Shown here in pieces: positions 1 through 12,300 of a stretch of DNA of 64,000 nucleotides (position 1 is its first letter; each line of letters starts with the position of its first letter). This DNA is from Lacrimispora xylanisolvens (lineage in GTDB: Bacteria; Bacillota; Clostridia; Lachnospirales; Lachnospiraceae). The position numbers and the translations under genes are program-made. Location: positions 5,569,036-5,633,035 of the forward strand of contig CP070896.1 in the NCBI GenBank assembly GCA_017084465.1, read 5' to 3'. The notes beneath the pieces were generated by a model. That model ran no database searches. It saw only the letters and a list, made by a program, of their open reading frames with translations, and was not told the origin of the DNA.

Positions 1-2
1 CA

Positions 3-293
3 TGTGTAGGTTTGCCTATAGATGAACTTGGCTCTGTAAGCCACACTTATCCAGTGTTTTTAGTTGATAACATTTGGCTGTCTTATGAGCCATCAAATAA
101 AGATGATTACTTTAATGTTGCAGAAGTTTATACCCCGGCATTTTATTTAGTAGGTGAACCACATTTAACCCCGTTAGGAGAGTACTGTAAAGCAACTGGT
201 TACCAAGTTCCTACAACTGTAGAAGGAAGGTTTCCGAACATATCCTATGGTATCATTTATGGAAAGCAGGCACCATTTATAAAATTTAATTAA
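3..293 (+). CDS. C-terminal part of an unrecognised protein (5' end outside window)
   Basis: The frame is open from the first bases of the window to a TAA at 291-293, giving about 96 residues with no start that is clearly preceded by a ribosome site, so this is probably the tail of a longer gene. An internal TTG at 12 exists but lacks a Shine-Dalgarno sequence. The residues are rich in Tyr, Phe and Pro (for example PAFYLVGEPHLTPLGEY) and look like a folded soluble or extracellular domain. I do not recognise the family. A strong terminator follows at 317, so it is not cotranscribed with the adhesin downstream. Confidence 0.5.
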   Translation, partial: CVGLPIDELGSVSHTYPVFLVDNIWLSYEPSNKDDYFNVAEVYTPAFYLVGEPHLTPLGEYCKATGYQVPTTVEGRFPNISYGIIYGKQAPFIKFN

Positions 294-316
294 ATATTGA
301 ATATTTCATATTAAAG

Positions 317-352
317 AAAGCTATCGGTTAAATTTAATCGGTAGCTTTTTTG
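317..352 (+). terminator. Rho-independent terminator
   Basis: A long hairpin (arms near AAAGCTATCGG and its complement, with two G-T pairs) runs directly into a T-tract at 346-351. It ends the transcript of the partial gene and isolates the adhesin gene that starts at 394. Confidence 0.85.
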
Positions 353-393
353 CGTTCAAAATTAAGTGTAATAGATAGAAATAAGGAGAATCA

Positions 394-3300
394 ATGATTA
401 GATACTGGAAGAAAGGTACTAAACTAAATCAAAGAATTGCAGCATTGCTTGCAATCGTCTTATTGCTAACGCCTGTATTTACTTACTTACCACCTAGTAT
501 GTTTGATTCCTGGGGGTTTGGACTGGTGTTTGTCAGTTCTGGTCAGGCAGGGCATCCATATCTGAAAGGGAAAGCTCCTGGCAGTGAAACAGAAACCTAT
601 TTCTTTTGCATGAATAAAGGAGCATCTGCTCATAGCAATTATGACTATTCCAAGGTGAATGCTGATATTGATTATAATAAAGGAACTGTTGAGCAGAAAC
701 GGATGTTTTGGGCCTATATTGGTGCATTTGGAAGTTATGATGGAAAGACAGATTTTAATCGGTTTGGACGTATTACTCCAGAAGAGGGAAGAGAAATTGC
801 ATGGACCAAAGGAAAAAGTAGCGGTGGATCAGCCTGGATCGAAAACATGGCCAATGATGGATTCATGTCATTGGAGAACGTACCGGAAGGCTGTAAAAGC
901 CCAATGGATATCCTTAACCTTATCAGTAAACACAATACCTATGGACAGGCCATGTATATCAACGATCTAAGAAGTGGTCCCGGTCAAATAGATACAAAAA
1001 AGCTGTATGAATTAACAGGTCTTAAAGATTGGGAAACCTTTGTAAAGTATTGCAGGATTGATCCGGTAACTTCAGGAATGGTCATTAATACAGAAGGACA
1101 GAACCTTTCCTGGAGTTTCCCCAATGCACCGGCTGGTCAGAAATTAACGGAAGCAGTGATGAAGATCAGTTATGATCCAACTGTTTTTAGAGTATTAGAA
1201 GTCACAGGAAGCTTGGAGTATTTCCAGTGTAATGTACCAGGTTCCCAGCAGTTATACCGGGCAAAAGGAAATGTGAAAGAAAAAACATGTGATTTTTTTC
1301 TAACTACAAAATATAGCACAAATGCTCCCACTCCGACTCCGGGAGATGGAGAAGTGTCATTAAAAGTATACCAGCACAATGAAACTTTTCAATCCAATTA
1401 CCAAGTTGATCTGGAAAAAAAGGATTATGAAACGGGTAATCCCTTACAGGGTTCCACATGGCAGGCATTGGAACAATTTGATGATAGTCAATTAAGCGAC
1501 GATGAAACTGATGGTGGAATCATTGAAGATAACATGAGAGAAAAACCCACAACGTGGCAGGACTGGCTGGTGTTTGATGATGATCTGGTTACAGATGCCA
1601 GTGGGCATATTTCTCATAAAGATACCCGTTATTACGATTTTAGTCATGCTTATTGCAATGGCCATCCAATTCCTCCGGAACCGGAAATAGATGAATCTGA
1701 AGAGGGAGAAGGCGAAGAAGGGGAAGGAAGCGATGAAGCGGACGAAGCTGAAGAAGAGTATGAAAGACTCATGGAGGAGTGGCAGGCAGGGGTAGATGCT
1801 TGTGAAGCCCGTGCTGCAGCCAGTGGGGGAACCTTTCATCATTGGGAATGTAGAAGTGAGGATGAACCATCTGAAGATGAGGCATTTGAAGCGTCAGGCT
1901 GTAAGGCAGCCAGAGATGCAGCATATGAAACTTTCATCAATCTTGAATATGATTATACCTTTAGGGAAACAAAACCAAGAGATGGTTATATCATTCATGA
2001 TCCGGGTCATCCGGATGATGTTCCGATAGAAATTATCACAACAGCTGCTTCAGAAGCCGAAAGATTTGCAAAGAGGAAAAGTTCCAGTAATTCAGATGTT
2101 AGAGTCACCGGATATGTGCGCAATATGACGAAAGGCAGCTCGGATAACGGTGATTTCCAAGGTTTTGCGGTTCAGAGTTTAGCAGATAGGGCAGATTTTG
2201 AGTCAGAGGATCTTGACCTTATCAGTGAGAACAAAATGTTACTTTCCGGCGGTAGTGATTATGTAGCAAGTCCTTCCGGAAGTTCTGAAGATCCGGAACA
2301 AAGCGGAGATTTAATCCTGAAAGAAACCTATGATCTACCGCTTGGAGAAAAAATTATTAATAAGTTACTTAAATTTATTGGGCTTCCTACAGCTTTTGCG
2401 GAAGAGAAGGAAATAACCGTAAAGCTGGTTGCAAAAGATGATGAAGAGTTATTTGAAGACGAATTAGAGGAATATGAATTTGAAGAGAATGAGGATGATG
2501 AATTTCTGGATGATTCCATAGATTATGATGAATCAAACCCCCTCACAGGCGCAAAAGAACTTTATTAATTATTCATTGAGATCTAGCCTGGCCACTGATT
2601 CGGAAGCCTCTATATCTGAAGAAAAAAGAGCCACAAGGAAAATCAATTTATTTGCTACTGAAGACACGGATGAAGAGCCAGTTATGACAACAGCTCTTAG
2701 TTTAAAGGCTCTTAGTGGTGATTTTGAAGTGGGAGAGATAGACAGTCAGCCAGAAGTGGACAAAGGACCAGGTAATCATACCGCTCATACCTTTAAAGTG
2801 TACGATCATCGTGTACCTGGACAGGTTCATTTTAATAAAAGAGACATGGAACTAAAGGCAGGAGAATCCGAAAACTATGATTCCTTTGGAGATACCCAGG
2901 GGGATGCCACATTAGAAGGCGCTGTATACGGTTTGTTTGCAGCCGATGATATTTACGGTCCAGACACCCAAAGAGATGAGAATGGAAATGTCTCCTCCGG
3001 TATTGGCGTGGTATTTGATGCAAATGATCTTGTTGCTGTTGCAACAACAGATAAAAATGGGGAGGGATCCTTCTTAACGATAACGGAAAAACCTCACAGC
3101 CTCTACAATTATAAGACTGGAAGAATTGAATACACTGGAAAGAACTATCCGGAAAATCTGTATATGAAAGATGGATATGAAAAGGCACAGCCACAAGAAG
3201 AGAGGGGGACGTATATACAGAAACAATAAATATATGAATGGTGATAGCTGGATCGGAAGACCTCTGATTCTTGGTAACTATTATATTAAAGAGCTTACCC

Positions 3301-6300
3301 GCTCCGAAGGATACGAACTTTCTATCACAGGAAAAGATAAGAAGGTTACAAATGCTGTGACAGGTATCCGCGAAACCTATGGTGAGACCGCTGATTCTAG
3401 AACGGCCCCGCTGGGATCCGCCTGGATCACAAAGCAGCTTTATCATGCAGTTACCTTTCCAGAGGGAAATGCCGCATATGGAAATAAGGAAAACTTACTT
3501 CTTCTTGAAACAAAATCAAAGGATGCCACCAATGGTTATAATGTAGTGCTTGATGGAATCCCGGAGGGGGCAGATATCTACATAAACAATGTTACATTAA
3601 AGCCGGTAGTAATCCAGCAGGTGGATGGAGGAAAGTGGGTTGATGCAAAGGAAGCCCCTTATTATCTGGCGGCAGAATCTCAATCTGTTTATAAGCGTGA
3701 TATCAACGGAAATATGATTGAAAAGTCTGGAGTAACTGCGACTGTAAAGGTACCTTATGAAGCAACTGGAATTGAGGCAGATAAACTTCCGACAGAAGGT
3801 ACTGCGGTTGCCAGTGATCCGGTAAAGTTTGCCAGTGCATTTACCAATGCAGAAAGCAACGTAAAGTATGTGAAAGCCGAACTGGAGCAGATGATGCGTG
3901 ATTCACTACAGATGGAAACTCCGAAAGATGGTGATTATTCCACAATTAATACTCCGGTCTATGATGAAAAGCGGACGGTGAATGGAAAAAACGTCTACGG
4001 AAAACCAGAAATCGTTCTTGAAATTGAAAATGTCACAACCAATAAGTCACTCATTGAATCTATTTTAAATTATTACATCAACGAAAAGGTATTTACTTAT
4101 GGGGGGCTTCAAAAAATAGAATACAGTGGCGGAAAAGCAATTGTGACAATTGTTGTTGGCATGACTCCGGCCAGGACTTTACTGTATCAGACAAATTCCA
4201 GTGGTGATGTGGTAGCCACTTACTTAACAAAACTGAATACAACCTATGGAAGATATGTCATAAGAAAATACACAGGAGATGAGTTAAATGCCGCAAAGGT
4301 GGAGGATACAGGCAAATACATAATCAATGTAACGCCAGATTTTGAAGTCAGTGACGATGGAATTCCGACAGACAAAACAATTTATCCAACGGATAGTGAG
4401 AGATACCTTCATTATGCTGCAGGTGAAACCCTTTACGATTACTGGTACTTAAATGGTGATACATATTTTGGCCATGCTCCTGTAACCAGAAAAGTCTGGG
4501 AGCCGAATTACAAGGAAGTTATTGTAAATGAGGAGAATGTAAGTTCCTCAAAGATTCCCAAGGTCAGCTCCATGGAAGAAGTGACTGACCAGACTGGCAG
4601 CACTTATTACTACTATGATCAGGTTGCAAAGCAGTATACCATCCATGTTGGCTCAAACGATATGGATCTTAGCGGCGTAAAATCCGGAAACTTTACCATA
4701 GCGCTTAATAATGGAAAACGTGAAGTAACCAATGAAGATATAAACAGGATCGGCCCCAATAATGTTTGGGGGTATGCAGCTGGATCCAGCATATCCAATG
4801 CAGAATATGTTATTCGAGTTTCCGGTGCAGGAGCTGGAGCATTTACTTCCGCAAACTTTGACAATAACAAAACTTTCATAAAGAATCAGCGATTGATCAG
4901 CAATGGTTATCACGACTTGAATGAGGATGGAAACACAAGAGAAACACCGACTCCGATTCAGGAACGTATTATTGGGCAGCAAATTAAAGTCACTAAGACC
5001 ATAGATGAAAAATCATATGAAAATACCAACACCTATGGCGCAGCTCATGAGGACTGGTTTACCAGAACATTTGGCGGGCATTTTGGAAGGAATACGGCGG
5101 CTAGGAAGATGGACAACTTCCGGTTTAAGGTGTACTTAAAATCGAACCTGGAACGCTTGCACCGAGACAACGATGGGAATGTAACATGGCAGGACCGGTT
5201 AGGAAATGAAATAAATGTAACTGACCAAAATGAGAGATTTCCAGCCCTGGTAAATAAGGTTTATACGAAAGTCCAGCACATTACCTCGCCTTTATACAAG
5301 AATTCAGAAGATGCAGTTGTAAGCAACGATTCCTTATACAGCTATACAAATGGTTTCATAAATGAGAGCCAGAATAACGGCTATACTTCCCTACTGGAAA
5401 CCATATCTGTAATGGCTGATAACGGTAGTGAAGCAAGAAATATCTCTGTTTATAATTACGAAAAGTTTTTTGATGCCATAAATGTGGCCAATGCGGATAA
5501 ATGGGATCATACAGAAAACAGCAGCACATCCTTTAAGCCCTTTGCTCTAATAAAAAAGTTCCTGTTTGGAACAGGAGGGGCAGAAAATCAATATCCAGCG
5601 GGCCATAACAATGCAGAGATTAAGAATAATATCAACACCTCAGAGACAGCATTAGATAATGCCCTCCGCTCAGACAACGTCCGCCAGTTTGCAATTACCT
5701 GGTATCTGGATGATGAAGTCGCAAAACTGGTGAAAAAGAATCAGTCTGAGGAAGCGGTAAGCGCTGCAGGGAAAAGTGTGTATTCCGATGAAGTTTATGA
5801 CATAGCCCTTTCAGAAGCAATAAGAAAGGCAGAAAACTATTTAAAACCGTTCTTTTCATATGACCTAGACCAGATTTATTCCATTGAATGGGACAGTACA
5901 CAGGAGGGAGGGGCAGATAAGGATCTAACGACACTTTCTGCAGATACATTATTTGGTGATACTGCAGGAAACAGTGACGGTTATTATTTTGCCACATCAA
6001 AATATCTGCCGTACGGAACCTACGTGGTGGCAGAACAGCAGCCAAAATACAGTAACCTGGGAGATTTAAAGAACAAGCATTACCAGATTGACAAGCCAAG
6101 AGAAGTCTCGCTCCCCTCTGTCTATGCAGACTATGATGGCTCCCAGGCTACTCCCGGAAGTAACTAATAATTATTACAATTATTCTGCCGGCTCAACACA
6201 GCCTGATATGGAGAGTAAGTACAAGATCCGCTTCAATGAGGAAAGTGTAAACATAATCAAGGGCAGAAATGCAGATGGGGACTTTGAAGTTTACAAATAC

Positions 6301-9300
6301 GGCATGGACATTGACAACATCAGAAATGGCATAACTGGAACTGGATCAGGTGATTATTTTGCCCTGAGCCAGAACGGATTCAAGCCCTATAAAAACTATT
6401 ACAACGAGCAGGATAACAGGATAAGTGGATATGTTCCCTATTATCTGTCAGAGGGTTTGAGTGGCAGAGATGCGGTATCAAAATATTACCGGTTCAGCTC
6501 CGTTGCAGAAAACAAAGGTATGGCAAATGATGTCCCATTCCCTGGACAGTACAAAGATAATGTAGCGACCATGCAGGGCGCGCAGATTGCCTATGATGGA
6601 AACTATGCACCTATGCTTGTACCGTGGACGGTAGTGGCCTCTGACAATGCAGTTACAGAGGTGGCAGACAGCTCCCTTTCTCCAAATGGGGAGAGTTCGT
6701 ACAAAGGGTTTGGTTATACAAAGTTTAATAACAGGTTTTATAAAGCAAGGCTTAGAATTGAAAAATTAGATTCAGAAACAGGAGAAAATATCCTTCACGA
6801 TGGTGCCTTGTTTGCATTGTATGCAGCGTCCAGGGAGGACGGGGCAAACACAGACGGAAAGGTAAAGTTCTATGAAACAGATACCTGGATCGAAGGCTCT
6901 AAGGAATTTTTAGAAGCAATGGGAGCTGCCGGGATCGTTCAATCAGGTGAGACCTACAGCGGATTGGTTCCAGCCGGCACCCCGATCTGTGAGGAAGGAG
7001 AACAGGTATTTCTTTCTGATAAAGAAGGAAGAAGAACCGGCCAGTTTGAAGCCTTTACAACAATGAGGTATGGGGTACAGGCTCAGGAAGGGAATCTGTC
7101 CATTACCTCCTATCAGGATCAGAATACTGGATATCTTGTTACACCCCAGCCGTTAGGTGCCGGGACCTATGTTTTATGTGAAATCAAGGCACCTGCAGGC
7201 TATGTAAGAACAAAGCCGGTAGCCATTGAGATCTATTCCGATCAGACCACCTATTACCAGGACGGAAAGCGGGATGAAAGAGTGGCTGCAGCCATTTATG
7301 AAAATAAAGTATTAGATGAGGATACCGCAAGGATCTATGTGGGAAATACCCCGATTCGTTTAGAAGTATCTAAAATCAAAGATGCTGCTAAAACCGTTAC
7401 CTATCAGACCGAAACCAGAGTGGAAGGAACGGAACTGGAATTAAAGCAGAGATACGGGGCGGAAAACCTGGAGTTTGGCTATAAAAAACGGAACCTACTT
7501 AGGATATGCCTGGTTTAAAGGAACCTTAGAATCTCTTCAGGCAAGAAAAAAAGCGGGCGAGAACGTCGAGCCAGTTTACTTAAATGGTGTATTTGCCGGA
7601 TATGGTCTGGTATCCAGACCTCTGGATACTGCAGATGATAAGAACCGTTACGCAGCTGGGGCAAAAATGGCACTCTACGATGCCGTTGAGGTCAAAGAAA
7701 ACGGAGACAGTGGAGATTACGGATATGACGGCGTGGAAGTGGTGAGAGACCGGAACAATAACGTCCAGTCCATCAAAGTGAAAAAAGGATATGCTGGAAG
7801 TACCGTAGAATTTATTAATAAGCAGGATCAGGCTGGAAGTCTATCCGGAGAAACAGGGGAAGGTACCTGGACGTATGAGACCATAGACCGGGAGGATACC
7901 GACATTCTCTTTTATTCCCTGGCAGATCTTACGGTCACAGATACCGGAGTAGATGGAGCCGTTTACGGTTATGACAGAAACAGCAATAAAGTATCTGTAA
8001 AAAACCGGGAATCTATCTTTGTGTTAAAGGCAGGAAAACCAGTCTTTGAGCTTGAAGGAGGAGATTTAACCAAGGTTCGCTATACAAAAGCAGACAAGCT
8101 CCTGACACTACCTTCTGAAACAACACTCTATCACCTGGATCCGGAAGGAAACCGGGATGCATACGTCAACCCGACCACAGGAATGGCTTACACCAAAGAG
8201 GGAAATAAGCTCCTGGTATGGCCGGTAAAGATTTCACAAAATAAGACAGGGGCTATCATTGCCAGGGAAAAGATTAAAACCTACCGGATTGCGACTGTGA
8301 ATGCAGATACCAATCAGGAGTACACAACCGGGACGTACAAGGGCAAAACCTTTCAAAAGAGCATGAACCCGGTTCTAAATGGTCATGGACTGCCGGAGTA
8401 TTACCAAAAGTCAGAGGAAACCTATAAAAAGGGTGATCCCATTTACGATATTGACGGGGATTATGTGCGCTACAAATACGATGATTTACTGGAAGCTTAT
8501 AACCGGGCGGCTTACCGGATTAATGATCATTCCGGAAGAGATGCCATAGGTTCCGAAGAGGATATCAAAGACGATCCGAGTCTCTACCATCGTCAAGGGG
8601 AAGCCTGGGTAATGGAAAACACTTGGACCACTGGAGAAAAGTATCCGAACGATCCTTTCCAAACGGTTATGACGGTAGGACAGGCAGATATGTTGAAACG
8701 TGTGATTCCAGGGACTTATATCATGGAAGAGGTAAAGTCTCCTTCCGGCTATCAGAAAGGGTTTCCACAAGGGATTACCGTAGAAGAAACAAAAGAAGTA
8801 CAAGCATCCGGCATGGAAGATCCAAAGATTAAGGTGGAAATAACAAAGACTGATGCAGCCAGCCAATACCGGATACCAGTTATGAGTGATTACCAGGAAG
8901 GCCTTGTAGTGACGGAACCTAAAGGCGCTTACAGCTATCAACAGATCACAGGTGCGCACCTGGCACTTTACAAGGCTAAGAGAGTTTACACCACAGACAG
9001 TAACACCTATCCCAAAGGTTATTACCTGGTGAAGGCAGATGATAAACCGGCTGAGTGGACCGTAGAGAGCACCGCAGACAATGCGCCGGCACGGATAGTA
9101 GCAGATTGGATCACCGATGGAAAAGCCAAGTATTTTGAAGGTATTCCGGCTAGAGATTACATCTTAGAAGAATCCGAAGCAGCAAACGGGTATGTAAGAA
9201 CGTCTATGGAGATTACGGTAAAAGCGGCCGGTGATGTTCAGACTATCAACGTAACTAATGACCATACGAAACTGGAGGTTTATAAGTATTACTTAGACAG

Positions 9301-12300
9301 CAGGGAATAAAAACACTCCTGCCAAATGATCATGCGGCTGGGCTGGCCTTATACGAAGCAAAGACAGACCAAGACGGAACTATTCTAACGGAAGGAGGAA
9401 AGCCCCAGTACGATGAGTCAAAGAAAGTAGATCAGTGGACTACAGATGATTTAACGGAATACACGGAGCTGACGTTAAAGAGTAATAAGTTTGCGGATCG
9501 CATAAAAGGTTTCCTGGGTCTTACCAATAACAAATCCAGCTTTTTGACAGATTTTGAAGCTGCTTACCGGAAAAAAGGAGAAAGTCTCACCTATCTAACC
9601 TGGTACACCAAAGACGGAGAACGGAGAGCAGAACGGACGGAGAGCATACCAACTGAAAAGGGGAGAGAACATTACGCAGATCTGGGCCACCGATACTGGA
9701 GCAGCGATCCGGATCACCATTTACCGAAACGTGACTAACGGTTCCCTTGACTCCGATGGAAAGCTGCCACTTAACTTTGAATACCAGTTTAACTTTAAGG
9801 AAAATAACGGCATAAAATCCTATGATACTTTAGAGGGGCTGCACCGACTGGATTATCTGCCTCTGAATGCAGAAAAGGACGGGAAGATGATCGGCTCCTA
9901 TGTACTGGTAGAAGAAAAGGTCCCGGACGGATTTGAACCGGCTGATCCAAAAGCAATTGTTCTTACAGAAACCGGAAATGTGCAGCGAGTGAGCTTACAA
10001 AATGAAGAGAAGTTCATCAACGTCTTAAAGGTTGTTACAGACGGAACAAACCAGTATGCAACTGAAGGGGCAGAACTTGCCCTATACCGGGCCGATGAAG
10101 CCGGGAACTTTATTAAGGATGAGGCTCATTTTATTGAAAACTGGATCTCAGGATCAGACGGACGCTACACCAAAGAAGACCAGTTCAATGACAAAATCAT
10201 AGAAGGGTTCCAAGTGGGAGATTTAAAGCCTCACCGGATCAGCAAGGTTGCATACGGAACGTATTACATTACTGAAATCACCCCACCTGCTTATATGCAG
10301 AAAGCAGATCCGGTGAAAATAGAAGTAGGAGCAGAAAAGATTCCGGTTTACCGGATTACAAATCAACCGACCATTGGAACTCTGGAAATCAATAAAAAAG
10401 GCTTCCGATACCAATGAAGGTTTAGAAAATGCCCGGTTCAAAGTAATCAATAAGGATACGGGTGTTGTCTGGTACATGACAACCGGCACCGAAGGAAGCG
10501 CCGTTTTAAAAGGACTTCCAGTCGGAGAAGTTCAGACAAATGGAACAATAAAAGCTTATACCTATACCGTGGAAGAAATTTCTCCTCCTGATTTTTATCA
10601 GATTGCCGAGAACATCAAGAAATTCCAATTTGACGGTACGAAAAACGCCAGTGAAGTACTTTATCATTATGAGATTTATAATGACCCCACAAAGATCCTT
10701 TTTAAGAAAACAGACTTTGAAACTGGCATGGCAGTGGAAGGAGCGGAGATTGCTGTTTACAAGGCGGTAGCGGCGAACGGCAAATATGAAAAGAACGGAG
10801 AAGCCATAGCAACAGCCGTTTCCGAATCAAATGGTTTTACCCTGACAAAGAAGCTATCAGCAGGACAGGTTTATATCATGGAGGAGTTAAAGGCTCCAGC
10901 CGGATACGTTCTTTCAGCACCAGTGATCTTTACCATAAATCATTCAGGAACAGGAATTTTAAATGTATCCAATGATTTCAGCGTTTTAAAATTGGCTAGT
11001 GAGAACGGCACCATAGAAGCCCTTACCATAACCGGAAGAGTTCCAGTAAAAAAACCTACCTTATCTTAAAGGATTTAGACACGGGGATAGAGTTACCAGC
11101 CTTCATGGGAACAGGAAGCAGCCTTAGCTTGACTGCTAATGACGGGATCACGGACGGGCATTTATATCAGATTACCGAATATACCAGGTATTCAGACGGC
11201 CAGACAGAAAAATCCGGAAAAGAAACCAGACGGATCTATCTTGATGAACAGGGAGCCTACTCGCTGTCTTCCAGAACTTATTTAGAGACCAGGCAGGAAC
11301 TGACCGACTCTGAGGGAAATGTACTGGCAGACTGGATCGTCAGTGATGATACCCACGATTACACCATAACCAATCCGGTTATGAAAGAAAGCCCGATCGC
11401 CAAGGTGATAAGCAGCGTTGGGGCAGATCACAATGCAGTAAAGACAGGAAACGTTATGAAATACACAATTACATATACCAATCCATACAGTTACCCGGCA
11501 GATATAAAGGTAAAAGTTGTGCTCTCACAAGGACTTGCTTATCTACGATCTACCTCATATGGAGTAGAATTAAACGGAGCCGTAACCTGGAATCTTTCCG
11601 ATGTAGCCGCCCATGAAAGCGGAAATGTGGATGTGGTGGTCGTGGTTCGTGGTAAAACAGGAACGGAAGTGAAAGCAAACTTTATTACGTCAGTCGGAGC
11701 GGTCACAAAAACCACCAGTCTGTGGAACCCAATTGTTCCGGACGGTTCGGTGAGTATTATCAATAAGCTGACGGGAACCGGACAGAGCCAGACAGATCCA
11801 TTCACCTACCATGTGAAATTCACAGATCGAGCAGGAATGGTCCTAATTGGCTACCAGGCATTCACTGGCTCTGAAACAGGAAGAATCAAGGGCGAGGGAG
11901 ACATTACCCTTACCGGAGATGGATTTATTACCTTTTCCGGTCTGCCCTATGGAACCAGATATGAAATCACCAAAGTGGGAACAGATGGATATGAACCGGG
12001 AGAAAAGATCGTGACCGGAGAAATCAAGAAAAACTTCCAAAGTGAAGTGCTTGAAAGCAATCGAAATGACGAAGCGATCCGGGAAATTCTGACAGCCGGA
12101 GGAAGCTATAATCTTATGGAGACAACCTCTTACAGCGATGGGAACAGCCTGATAAGCGGTGTGTACCGATTTAAAGTAAACGCTTTAGGAAAGGTTGATA
12201 ACGTTGATATGGAAGACCGGACGGTGCAGCTGTATTTCTCCAAGATTGACAGGGATACTGGTAAGGATCTTACTGGAGGTAGCTATCAGCTGATTGATGC

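Noticed and set aside
2328..2519. Minus-strand Ser/Asn-rich open frame
   Set aside because: It is the complement of the Glu/Asp-rich coding stretch of the adhesin; a compositional shadow.
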